A stretch of 64,000 nucleotides of DNA from Williamsia sp. 1135 (lineage in GTDB: Bacteria > Actinomycetota > Actinomycetes > Mycobacteriales > Mycobacteriaceae), in assembly GCF_002095395.1 (NCBI RefSeq), contig NZ_MJEI01000094.1, positions 78,768-142,767 of the forward strand. Reading direction: 5' to 3'. This document shows, one piece after another, positions 9,068 to 17,193 of the stretch (position 1 is the first letter of the stretch; every line of letters begins with the position of its first letter). The notes beneath the pieces are model-generated. The model had not been told where the DNA came from, did not search any database, and saw only the letters and a list, made by a program, of their open reading frames with translations. Position numbers and translations under genes: made by a program.

Positions 9068-9260
9068 CGGACCTCGTGGCACTTCCAATAATTGCTGATG
9101 ACAACTGGGACCCCGACCCGCTCATCCGCCGATTTCTCATAGTGACCCAGGTTTGAAGTAAAGACAATTCCTGGCACGAAAACGGTCCGCGGGCCCCTAT
9201 TTAGTACCAATAACGCCGTGGAGCAAAACCTGCTTGCCTAGTGCTGGCACCATAAGAGGC

Positions 9261-10514
9261 GTGAGCAGACCCCACGTTTCGCATGTGCACAGCGACCTCA
9301 AACCCCTCGAGCAATCGGCGAAGCTTCGCAACGTCGCCTACGAGATTCGCGGGCCGGTGACCGCCCAGGCCGCGCGACTCGAGGCCGAGGGCCACCGGAT
9401 CCTCAAGCTGAACATCGGCAATCCCGCCCAGTTCGGCTTCGAGGCCCCGGACGTCATCATGCGCGACATGATCCACGCTCTGCCGTACTCACAGGGATAC
9501 AGCGAATCGATGGGTGTCCTCCCGGCGCGCCGGGCCGTGGTCACCCGGTACGAACTGCTTCCCGACTTCCCTTACTTCGACGTCGATGACGTGATCCTCG
9601 GCAACGGCGTTTCCGAGCTCATCACCATGACGATGCAGGCATTGCTCGACGACGGTGACGAGGTCCTGATCCCATCGCCGGACTACCCGCTGTGGACCGC
9701 GATGACAGCCCTGTCCGGAGGCAAGGCCATCCACTACATGTGCGACGAGGCGAACGACTGGAATCCCGACATCGCCGACATCGAGTCCAAGATCACGCCT
9801 CGTACCAAGGCGTTGCTTGTGATCAACCCGAACAACCCCACCGGCGCGGTCTATTCGCGCGAGATCCTCACGCAGATCGTCGAACTGGCACGCAAGCACT
9901 CCCTGCTGCTGCTCGCGGACGAGATCTACGACAAGATCCTCTACGACGACGCCAAGCACATCAACCTGGCCTCGCTCGCGCCGGACCTGCTGTGCCTCAC
10001 CTTCAACGGCCTGTCGAAGGCGTACCGGGTGTGCGGATATCGGGCCGGCTGGGTCGCGATCACCGGACCTCAGGACCACGCCCGCGGTTTCGTCGACGGA
10101 ATGAAGATGCTGGCCTCCACCCGGTTGTGCTCGAACGTGCCCGGACAGCATGCCATCCAGGTCGCGCTCGGCGGATATCAGAGCATCGACGCGCTGGTCC
10201 TGCCCGGCGGCAGATTGCTCGAGCAGCGCAACGTGACGTGGGAGAAGCTCAACGAGATTCCCGGGGTCAGCTGCGTGAAGCCGATGGGCGCGCTGTACGC
10301 CTTCCCGCGACTGGACCCCGAGGTCCACGAGATACACAACGACGAGAAGTTCGTGACCGATCTGCTCCTGCGCGAGAAGATCCTCGTCGTGCAGGGCACG
10401 GGCTTCAACTGGCCGAGCCCCGATCACTTCCGGGTCGTGACATTGCCGTGGGCCCGGGATCTGTCCGACGCTGTGGAACGGATGGGCAATTTCTTGTCCA
10501 GCTACAAGCAGTAG
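9261..10514 (+). CDS. aspC: Pyridoxal-phosphate aminotransferase (AspC/alanine aminotransferase type)
   Basis: A class I/II aminotransferase of about 417 residues. Conserved elements: N-P-N-N-P-T-G, D-E-I-Y-D, and F-x-G-L-S-K-x-Y-R-x-x-G-x-R-x-G-W, where the Lys carries PLP. It transfers amino groups between an amino acid and 2-oxoglutarate; members of this subgroup prefer Asp or Ala, and the closest synteny partner is Rv0337c next to Rv0338c. The start is set at GTG 9261 (M-S-R-P-H-V); a TTG at 9234 is also open. A strong terminator follows at 10532-10570. Confidence 0.88.
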   Translation: MSRPHVSHVHSDLKPLEQSAKLRNVAYEIRGPVTAQAARLEAEGHRILKLNIGNPAQFGFEAPDVIMRDMIHALPYSQGYSESMGVLPARRAVVTRYELLPDFPYFDVDDVILGNGVSELITMTMQALLDDGDEVLIPSPDYPLWTAMTALSGGKAIHYMCDEANDWNPDIADIESKITPRTKALLVINPNNPTGAVYSREILTQIVELARKHSLLLLADEIYDKILYDDAKHINLASLAPDLLCLTFNGLSKAYRVCGYRAGWVAITGPQDHARGFVDGMKMLASTRLCSNVPGQHAIQVALGGYQSIDALVLPGGRLLEQRNVTWEKLNEIPGVSCVKPMGALYAFPRLDPEVHEIHNDEKFVTDLLLREKILVVQGTGFNWPSPDHFRVVTLPWARDLSDAVERMGNFLSSYKQ

Positions 10515-10531
10515 TACCGGCGATTCACCAC

Positions 10532-10570
10532 CGAAAACCCACCTGCGAGGTTGCTCCGGGTGGGTTTTCG
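10532..10570 (+). terminator. Intrinsic terminator of aspC
   Basis: A perfect 12-bp stem (10532-10543 paired with 10559-10570, arm CGAAAACCCACC) with a 15-nt loop begins 18 bp after the aspC stop. The T-run lies in the second arm. It separates aspC from the oxidation operon that starts at 10643. Confidence 0.75.
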
Positions 10571-10642
10571 CAGTTCAGCGCCCCTTTATTTAAGTGTGAC
10601 GGCTGGTAACGTCTAGTCCACACGGAGCTCAAAGGGGAGTTG

Positions 10643-12427
10643 ATGACCGCAATCGATCACAAGCCACAGATCGGGTGGCGCCGGCGCACGGTAGAACGCG
10701 ACGGCGTCCGGCTCGCCGTCTTCGAACTCGGCGAACCCGCCGCGGATCGTCCGACCGTTCTGCTCGTCCATGGCTGGCCCGACACCCACGCGCTGTGGGC
10801 GCCTGTTGCCGACGCCATCGCATCCCGGTACCACCTCGTGGCCTACGACACCCGCGGCTACGGCGAGAGTGACGCCCCGAACGGCGATGCGCCCTACCGG
10901 CTGCCCGAGTTGGCGGCAGACCTCTTCGCGGTCGCTGATGCGGTCAGTCCGGACGAACCCGTCCACGTGGTCGCGCACGACTGGGGGTCGGTGCAGACCT
11001 GGGAGGCCGTCACCACGCCTGGCGCGGAAGAGCGCATCGCGTCGTTCGTGTCGGTGTCCGGGCCCAACCTCGATCATCTCGGCGCCTGGACCCGCCAACA
11101 GCTGCGACGTCCGACACCGAAGGCTCTGGCGCAGGCGCTGTCCCAAGCCCTGTCCTCGGCATACACCGCGGTGTTCCAGCTCCCGGTCGTCCCGAAGGTA
11201 CTGTTCGCAGCCGGTATGCGGCCCGCGGTCTGGCGTCAGTTCCTCACCACCCTGGAGGGCACGCACCCGAACAACCTCGAGTTCGCACCCACCTTCCGCG
11301 CCGACGCGGTGTCCGGGCTGCGCTACTACCGCGCCAACATTCGTGAGCGCCTCGGTTCTCCGAATCCGCGCAGCACCAGGGTCCCCGTGTTCGAGATCGT
11401 CAACACCCGCGATATCGCGCTGCGCAAGGCGATCTTCGCGAACACGCACGAGTACACCGACAGCCTCTGGCGTATCGACACCCCGACGGGGCACTGGTTG
11501 CCCTACACGAATCCGGGCTACCTGGCCGACATCGCGACGCAATTCATCGAGTCGATCCGCGGGGCCGATTCATCACCGGTCATCGATCGGGCTCGCCAGC
11601 GCGGTGCGCGTCAGCCACAGTCCGGCAAACTCGCCGTGATCACCGGGGCAGGAAGTGGCATCGGTCGCGAGACCGCCTACCTGCTCTCGGCACAGGGTGC
11701 CGAGGTGATTCTCGCCGACATCAACCTCGACGCCGCCGAGAAGACCGCCGCAACAATCACTTCCGGTGGAGGCAGCGCACACGCTTACCGGCTCGACGTC
11801 GCCGACACCGACGGCTTCGGGGCATTCGCGGAGGAGGTGACGAAGAAACACGGGGTCGCCGACATCGTCATCAACAATGCGGGCATCGGACTCGCCGGGC
11901 ACGTCCTCGACGCGACCGATGAGCAGATCCGCCGTCTCGTCGACATCAACCTCATGGGTGTGATGACGGGGAGCCGGGTGTTCGGCCGCAAGATGGTGGA
12001 GCGCGGATTGGGTGGCCAGATCGTCAATCTCGCGTCTGCGGCTGCCTTCACACCCCAACAGGGCCTCGGCGGATACTCTGCGACAAAGGCGGGCGTGCTG
12101 ATGTTCAGCGAATCGCTGCGGGCCGAACTGGCGGAGCACCGCATCGGGGTCTCTGCGATCTGCCCAGGCATCGTCGACACGAACATCGTGGCTGCAACGG
12201 AGTTCGCCGGAGCTTCTGCCGATGGACAGAAACAGTTGCAGGACAAGATGAGCGGCATGTACCACAAGCGGAACTTCACGCCCGACCGCGTCGCTGCCGC
12301 CATCGTCGGCGCGATCGAGTCCAACGCGCCGGTCGTCCCGGTCACCGTCGAAGCGAAGGTCGGATACCGCATCTACCGCTTCGCACCCGGCTTGTCGCGC
12401 CGGATGGCGCGCACCAAACTGTTCTGA
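10643..12427 (+). CDS. ephD: EphD-like fusion of epoxide-hydrolase-type alpha/beta hydrolase and short-chain dehydrogenase
   Basis: 594 residues, the length and domain order of M. tuberculosis EphD (Rv2214c). Residues 1-300 are an alpha/beta hydrolase with H-D-W-G-S at the nucleophile elbow, so the nucleophile is Asp, as in epoxide hydrolases and haloalkane dehalogenases, rather than Ser; T-G-H-W carries the catalytic His. Residues 320-594 are an SDR with T-G-A-G-S-G-I-G-R (NAD(P) binding), N-N-A-G and Y-x-x-x-K (Y-S-A-T-K). Known: EphD acts on epoxy-mycolates. ATG 10643 follows a GGGGAG site by 3 nt; TTG 10640 is also open. It is the first gene of a four-gene operon with the diiron protein, the reductase and the BVMO-like flavoprotein. 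Confidence 0.85.
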   Translation: MTAIDHKPQIGWRRRTVERDGVRLAVFELGEPAADRPTVLLVHGWPDTHALWAPVADAIASRYHLVAYDTRGYGESDAPNGDAPYRLPELAADLFAVADAVSPDEPVHVVAHDWGSVQTWEAVTTPGAEERIASFVSVSGPNLDHLGAWTRQQLRRPTPKALAQALSQALSSAYTAVFQLPVVPKVLFAAGMRPAVWRQFLTTLEGTHPNNLEFAPTFRADAVSGLRYYRANIRERLGSPNPRSTRVPVFEIVNTRDIALRKAIFANTHEYTDSLWRIDTPTGHWLPYTNPGYLADIATQFIESIRGADSSPVIDRARQRGARQPQSGKLAVITGAGSGIGRETAYLLSAQGAEVILADINLDAAEKTAATITSGGGSAHAYRLDVADTDGFGAFAEEVTKKHGVADIVINNAGIGLAGHVLDATDEQIRRLVDINLMGVMTGSRVFGRKMVERGLGGQIVNLASAAAFTPQQGLGGYSATKAGVLMFSESLRAELAEHRIGVSAICPGIVDTNIVAATEFAGASADGQKQLQDKMSGMYHKRNFTPDRVAAAIVGAIESNAPVVPVTVEAKVGYRIYRFAPGLSRRMARTKLF

Positions 12428-12438
12428 GGAGGACAACG

Positions 12439-13344
12439 ATGTCCAACGCCGCCTACGCGCACCACGAATCGCACGACTTCGACCCGGGTCCGGTCGAATT
12501 GCACGCCCGCAATGTCGAGTTCGAGTGGGAAGACACACCGCTGCACTGGATCCCGAACCATCCGGTCTCGTCCAACGTGATCAGCATGCTCAACCTGCTC
12601 CTGCCAGAAGGCGAGCGCTGGTTTGTGCAGACCTACAACGAGACCCTGCCGCTGGTGAAGGACGAGGAACTGGCTTCCGCCATGCGCGGATTCATCGGCC
12701 AGGAAGCGATGCACGCGGAGACCCACGACCGCGTGCTGTGGGAGTTCCTGAAGAACAACGGTGTCGATCCGACGCCCTTCCAGCGACAGATGGAATGGGT
12801 GTTCCGCAAGGTGCTCGGGCCGTCGAACCACCCGGATCCCAACGTGCGGCACAAGCATCTCGTCGAACGGCTGTGGCTGATCGCCGCCATCGAGCACTAC
12901 ACGGCGGTCCTCGGTGATTTCGCGCTGAACAACACGTGGTCCGAACACGATGCCGACCCCGCGATGACCGACCTGTTCCGCTGGCACGGTGCCGAGGAGG
13001 TGGAACACCGGGAAGTCGCCCACGATGTGGCGAGCTACTTCGGCGACAGCTACCTCAAGCGTGGACGAGCCATGCTCGCAGTGCTTCCCGCCCTGCTCTT
13101 CGTGATCAACCGCGGAACCCGCTTCATCGCACTCAACGATCCTGCCGGCCGGACCGGTTACGTCGGACAATGGTTCGGCTACTTCCGTGGCGCCCGCAAA
13201 GGTCTGCTGCCCACCATGCGGTCCATCATCTTTGCGACGTTCACCTACTTCAAGCCGACGTTCCGGCCCAGTCAGGTCGGATCGACATCCCAGGCGGTGG
13301 CGTATCTCGCGTCGTCGCCGGCAGCACGGGCCGCACACAAGTGA
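12439..13344 (+). CDS. Ferritin-like diiron protein, 'metal-dependent hydrolase' family (PF10118)
   Basis: 301 residues. Two E-x-x-H iron-ligand pairs can be seen, in G-Q-E-A-M-H-A-E-T-H-D (about residue 90) and G-A-E-E-V-E-H-R-E-V-A-H (about residue 187), with additional Glu residues in the first and third helices; this is the four-helix diiron pattern. PF10118 is labelled 'predicted metal-dependent hydrolase', but the diiron pattern and the neighbouring reductase and BVMO make an oxygenase or electron-transfer role equally possible. The C-terminal half is hydrophobic. It starts 11 bp after ephD, ends overlapping the reductase gene by 4 bp, and should be co-translated with it. Confidence 0.75.
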   Translation: MSNAAYAHHESHDFDPGPVELHARNVEFEWEDTPLHWIPNHPVSSNVISMLNLLLPEGERWFVQTYNETLPLVKDEELASAMRGFIGQEAMHAETHDRVLWEFLKNNGVDPTPFQRQMEWVFRKVLGPSNHPDPNVRHKHLVERLWLIAAIEHYTAVLGDFALNNTWSEHDADPAMTDLFRWHGAEEVEHREVAHDVASYFGDSYLKRGRAMLAVLPALLFVINRGTRFIALNDPAGRTGYVGQWFGYFRGARKGLLPTMRSIIFATFTYFKPTFRPSQVGSTSQAVAYLASSPAARAAHK

Positions 13345-14477
13345 ATCCCCCGACCCGCTCCGATCACCGCCACCAGCCGCACACCACCACGATGACGACA
13401 CCGCCCCCACACCTGTGGGGCCGCTATCAGCACGATCCGGCGATGCGACTGGCCAGTGCGATCGGCAAGGTCTGGTTTCCGTTGTGGGGCAAACTGACCC
13501 ACCTCGATCTGCCCGATCAGGTCAGCCGCGTCACCGCGGTGAAGATCGTCCGGCGCGATGTCGTCGCCAGCGACGACAACGTGGTGGCACTCACGCTCGG
13601 CGCGCTCGACGGCGGAGAACTCACGCCGTGGTACGCCGGAGCCCATCTCGACCTGCTGCTGCCGTCGGGCCGGATGCGGGAGTACTCACTCTGCGGTGAC
13701 CCCGCCGATCGACACCACTACCGCATCGCGGTCCGACGGATTCCCGGCGGCGGAGGCGGTTCGATCGAAGTCCACGACGACCTCAACGAGGGTGACGTCC
13801 TGCGGATCAAGGGTCCTCGCAACGCGTTCCCGTTGGCCATGCCCGGATACGGATCGCCCGCCCGCAGCCTGCGCTTCATCAGCGGCGGCATCGGGATCAC
13901 ACCGATCCTGCCGATGCTCGCGGCTGCCGAGCGCCTGGGTCTGGACTGGTCGATGGTCTACACCGGCCGGAGTACCGATTCCCTGCCCTTCCTCGATGAA
14001 CTGGCCCGCTACGGCGACAAGATCACGGTCCGCACCGACGACGAGCACGGACTCCCCACCCCGGCAGATCTACTGGGCCCCATCGCCTCCGGGACCGCGG
14101 TCTACTGCTGTGGCCCGGTCCCGATGCTCGGGGGCATCCGCATCGCGCTGGTCGGCCGCGCGGATGTGGAACTGCATTTCGAGCGGTTCAGCCCGCCGCC
14201 GGTGGAGGACGGACGGCCGTTCACCGTCACCCTCGCGTCATCGGGCACGCAGGTCCCGGTCAGCGCAACGGAATCAGCACTCGCCGCGATCCGTCGCGAC
14301 CTGCCGTCGGTGCCGTACTCGTGCCAGCAGGGATTCTGCGGCACGTGCAAGGTCCGCGTCCTCGCGGGCGCTGTCGAGCATCGCGACAACATCTTGACCG
14401 AACCCGAGCGTGACGCCGGAGTAATGCTCACCTGCGTCTCCCGGGCCGAGGGCGATCACCTCCGCCTCGACCTCTAG
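13341..14477 (+). CDS. Flavin reductase with C-terminal 2Fe-2S ferredoxin (PDR/VanB type)
   Basis: About 378 residues from GTG 13341, which overlaps the upstream stop in a GTGA tetranucleotide; ATG 13392 is the alternative. The order is FMN/FAD-binding beta barrel (R-M-R-E-Y-S-L-C-G), NAD-binding domain (F-I-S-G-G-I-G-I-T-P-I-L-P-M) and C-terminal plant-type 2Fe-2S ferredoxin with C-x4-C-x2-C (Y-S-C-Q-Q-G-F-C-G-T-C-K) and the distal T-C. This is the phthalate-dioxygenase-reductase architecture. It takes electrons from NAD(P)H and passes them to an oxygenase; here the only oxygenase-like neighbours are the diiron protein upstream and the flavoprotein downstream. Confidence 0.85.
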   Translation: MNPPTRSDHRHQPHTTTMTTPPPHLWGRYQHDPAMRLASAIGKVWFPLWGKLTHLDLPDQVSRVTAVKIVRRDVVASDDNVVALTLGALDGGELTPWYAGAHLDLLLPSGRMREYSLCGDPADRHHYRIAVRRIPGGGGGSIEVHDDLNEGDVLRIKGPRNAFPLAMPGYGSPARSLRFISGGIGITPILPMLAAAERLGLDWSMVYTGRSTDSLPFLDELARYGDKITVRTDDEHGLPTPADLLGPIASGTAVYCCGPVPMLGGIRIALVGRADVELHFERFSPPPVEDGRPFTVTLASSGTQVPVSATESALAAIRRDLPSVPYSCQQGFCGTCKVRVLAGAVEHRDNILTEPERDAGVMLTCVSRAEGDHLRLDL

Positions 14478-14519
14478 AGCGTCTTCAGCCCACACCGCCC
14501 CCAGCCCAAGGAGCACCCC

Positions 14520-16010
14520 ATGGCGTCAACCGCCACCACCCCCGACCACACCGTCGCCATCGTCGGCGCGGGTTTCGGCGGCCTCGCCGCCGGAATCAAA
14601 CTGCAGGAACGCGGGATCGACGATTACGTCATCTTCGACCGCAACGACGACGTGGGCGGAACGTGGCTCGCAAACCGGTACCCCGGGGTCGAGGTCGACA
14701 TCCCCTCGGTCACGTATTCGTACAAGTTCGCCCTGAATCCGGAGTGGTCACAGATTTTCGCACCGGGTTCGGAGCTGCTGCAGTATGCCCGCGACATCGC
14801 CGAGCGGTACGGCATCCGCGAACACATCCGGTTCGGCACAGCCGTCGTCGCCGCAGATTTCGATGATGAGTCGGATGTCTGGACCATCACCACCGCCGCC
14901 GGCGCCACGGTCACCGTCCGGTTCCTGATCTCCTGCCATGGCGCGCTGTCGACGCCCGCCACCCCGAATCTGCCCGGGCTGGAGAACTTCTCCGGGAAGG
15001 TGTTGCGATCGGCTTCGTGGGACCACGATTACGACCTGACCGGCAAGAAGGTCGCCATCATCGGCACCGGTGCCACCGGTATCCAGATCATTCCCACCAT
15101 CGCGCCCGACGTCGAGCAGCTCACCGTCATCCAGCGCACCGCGATCTGGGTGCTGCCCAAGCCGAACGCCGTCGTCCCCGGCTTCCTCCGGTCGGTGTAC
15201 CGCCGGATCCCGAAACTGCAACTACTGCCGCGCTTTCTGATCGACTCGACCTTCGAGATCGCCGAGACGCTCGGGGTGGTCTACAACAAGCAACTGCCCG
15301 CGATCACCCGTGGCATGGAGAAGCTGTGTCTGCGCCACCTGCGGGCTCAGGTCAAGGACGCCGAGACCCGGGAGAAGCTCACGCCGCACTACGGCTACGC
15401 CTGCAAGCGTCCGTCGTTCTCCAACGACTACTTCCCCACCTTCAACCGGGACAACGTCAACCTGGAAACCTCCCCCATCGCCCAGATCACCGCCGCCGGA
15501 ATCAAGTTCGCCGATGGCAACGATCTGGAACTGGATGCGCTGATCCTCGCCACCGGTTTCAAGATCTTCGACCTGCCGTACGAGATCCGAGGGGTCGGCG
15601 GGCAAGATCTGGGGCAGACCTGGGCTTCGGAGCGGATGCACGCCTACGAGGGGATCACGGTGCCGAACTTCCCCAACCTGTTCCTGGCACCGGGACCGTA
15701 TGGCGTCATCGGCTTCTCTTGGTTCGACACCATCGAACTGTGTGTCACGCATGCCGTGCAGGTGGTGGCGAAAGCGGTGGCCGCCGGCTCCAACAGGGTG
15801 AGCGCCACCGACGAACAGACCGACGAGTTCGTCGAGAAGATGCGTAAAAGGGTGCGCAGCACGGTCTTTGCCAGTCCACGCTGCGCCGGGTCGAACACGT
15901 ACTACATCAACGCCCAGGGCGATTCGCCCTATCTTCGCCCGTCGAGCCGCGTCGAGTCCATCATCTCGCTGCGCAAAGCACTCAAGAGTGGGTACGAGTA
16001 CTCCGCCTGA
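14520..16010 (+). CDS. Flavoprotein monooxygenase, Baeyer-Villiger-like with altered fingerprint
   Basis: 496 residues. The FAD fold begins with G-A-G-F-G-G-L (about residue 17) and an NADPH-binding G-T-G-A-T-G lies near residue 181. The Baeyer-Villiger fingerprint F-x-G-x3-H-x3-W-(P/D) appears as F-S-G-K-V-L-R-S-A-S-W-D: the conserved His is Arg163 (codon CGA at 15006-15008). The other two related proteins in this window keep the His. The rest fits a BVMO, including W-V-L-P-K and a conserved C-terminal A-T-G-F segment. AAGGAG lies 6 nt before the ATG. Last gene of the ephD-diiron-reductase operon. The altered motif may change the reaction or its uncoupling. Confidence 0.8.
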   Translation: MASTATTPDHTVAIVGAGFGGLAAGIKLQERGIDDYVIFDRNDDVGGTWLANRYPGVEVDIPSVTYSYKFALNPEWSQIFAPGSELLQYARDIAERYGIREHIRFGTAVVAADFDDESDVWTITTAAGATVTVRFLISCHGALSTPATPNLPGLENFSGKVLRSASWDHDYDLTGKKVAIIGTGATGIQIIPTIAPDVEQLTVIQRTAIWVLPKPNAVVPGFLRSVYRRIPKLQLLPRFLIDSTFEIAETLGVVYNKQLPAITRGMEKLCLRHLRAQVKDAETREKLTPHYGYACKRPSFSNDYFPTFNRDNVNLETSPIAQITAAGIKFADGNDLELDALILATGFKIFDLPYEIRGVGGQDLGQTWASERMHAYEGITVPNFPNLFLAPGPYGVIGFSWFDTIELCVTHAVQVVAKAVAAGSNRVSATDEQTDEFVEKMRKRVRSTVFASPRCAGSNTYYINAQGDSPYLRPSSRVESIISLRKALKSGYEYSA

Positions 16011-16026
16011 CCTCGATCCCACAAAA

Positions 16027-16084
16027 GCACACCGTTGAGTCAAATGCACACGTTTGAACGTGTGCAAATGACTCAACGGTGTGC
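16027..16084. repeat. Long palindrome A, near-identical partner at 17127-17185
   Basis: A 58-bp inverted repeat with 28-bp arms, 2 mismatches (16043-16044 against 16067-16068) and a 2-nt centre. The arm starts GCACACCGTTGAGTCA. It lies between two convergent genes (stops at 16010 and 16092), where it could terminate both. A second copy with the same centre lies on the other side of the AbiEi-like gene. Confidence 0.85.
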
Positions 16085-16091
16085 ATCTGTG

Positions 16092-17027
16092 TCAGATCAC
16101 CCCGGCGCCATGGAGCACCCTACGAATTCGACTGCGCAACAATTGCGGAGTCCTGAAGTCGTCCCACACCCACCTGATGACCATGATCCCCTCCTCGCGC
16201 AACCGGTCCTCTCGACGTTTCTCCCGGATCACCGCATCTGACATCGATTCGCCTGGTCGCCGGTGCTTCTCGTACTTCACCTTGCCGTCGAACTCACCCA
16301 CCACCTTTCCTTCCCAGTCGAAGTCCACTCGTGCGATCAGGATTCCCTTCTCGTCGTGGAACTCCGTCTGCAGCGTCGGCAATGGAATGTCGGCCCATTC
16401 GATGAACAGGCTTCGGCTCAACGACTCACCCACCGACTCCGAGTTTCGGTCGGCAACGTCCAATGCCCGACGCAACACAGCGATGCCGGAACTCTTTGCT
16501 GACCGCCTGACGATCGATGTCAGCTCTGCTTTGTCGACCCCCAAACGCAGCGCGTGGTCGAGGACCACAACTGCCTGCGCAAAAGACCCCTGTCGAGCCA
16601 CATCGCACGCCGTGATCCCCAGCTTTGTCAACAGCACCCCGTCGACCACGGTCACATCGGCCCTCGTCAGAGAACCAGTGTGGAGATGCACCTCACGGCC
16701 CCGGCGCCCACCGGCCCGAACATAGAAGTGGACCCGCCGCTGATCCGGTGCCAGCTGGTTCAGCCCGTGCATCACCGCCGCTGACGAATGACTGACCACC
16801 CGTTCCGTGGATCGGCCGGCAATGGCGATCACGAGTTGCCGGTAGGCCTCGTCGTAGACCGGTTCTGCGGTGTCCTCGTCGGGGTCGACCGTCCGGTACA
16901 CACCACGAGTGACGCGTACCAACCTTCCTCGACGGTGGTCACGCCGAAGTTGGGCGGCATCACCACCATTGTGAACGAACTCTTTTCGACGGACGAGACC
17001 GTCCTCGGGATCTGGTGTGAAGTCCAT
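16092..17027 (-). CDS. AbiEi-like winged-helix protein fused to a Vsr/DUF559-like nuclease fold
   Basis: 311 residues. The N-terminal about 90 residues resemble the AbiEi antitoxin wing-helix: F-V-H-N-G-G-D-A-A-Q-L-R-R, R-L-V-R-V-T-R-G-V-Y-R and a Ser-Ser-Ala-A-x-x-H-G motif. The C-terminal part has D-F-D-W-E-G-K-V-V-G-E-F-D-G-K followed by a basic helix R-E-K-R-R-E-D-R-L and a hydrophobic V-I-R-W-V-W strand, as in Vsr/DUF559-type PD-(D/E)XK nucleases (Asp, Glu, Lys present). No AbiEii-like toxin gene is adjacent, so it is not a complete type IV toxin-antitoxin pair. Such orphan proteins are common in Actinobacteria; the function is unproven. Palindromes A and B bracket it. Confidence 0.75.
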   Translation of the reverse strand: MDFTPDPEDGLVRRKEFVHNGGDAAQLRRDHRRGRLVRVTRGVYRTVDPDEDTAEPVYDEAYRQLVIAIAGRSTERVVSHSSAAVMHGLNQLAPDQRRVHFYVRAGGRRGREVHLHTGSLTRADVTVVDGVLLTKLGITACDVARQGSFAQAVVVLDHALRLGVDKAELTSIVRRSAKSSGIAVLRRALDVADRNSESVGESLSRSLFIEWADIPLPTLQTEFHDEKGILIARVDFDWEGKVVGEFDGKVKYEKHRRPGESMSDAVIREKRREDRLREEGIMVIRWVWDDFRTPQLLRSRIRRVLHGAGVI

Positions 17028-17126
17028 GGACCCGATCTTGACCGGCCCGATAGGACCGACCAGACCGCAAAACCCTGTTGACGCCGTACTTGTGGATCAC
17101 GCCCCACACTGTGGACAAACGCAGAT

Positions 17127-17185
17127 GCACACCGTCGAGTCATCCGCACACGTTTGAACGTGTGCAAGTGACTCGGGCGGTGTGC
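17127..17185. repeat. Long palindrome B, partner of palindrome A
   Basis: A 59-bp inverted repeat with the same 18-bp centre (CACACGTTTGAACGTGTG) and mostly the same arms as 16027-16084; the outer part has diverged and carries one extra base. It lies downstream of the MFS gene (stop at 17194) and upstream of the AbiEi-like gene start, so it may terminate the MFS transcript. Confidence 0.85.
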
Positions 17186-17193
17186 TTGTGTCG

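Noticed and set aside
10571..10642. Promoter of the ephD operon.
   Set aside because: TTAAGT, TTATTT and TAACGT occur but at spacings of 11-15 bp, too short to call.
14520..16010. The three BVMO-like proteins as recent duplicates.
   Set aside because: They differ throughout, including the fingerprint, so they are separate family members rather than local copies.
16027..17185. The two palindromes as CRISPR repeats.
   Set aside because: Only two copies, more than 1 kb apart, with a gene between them; no spacer-repeat array.
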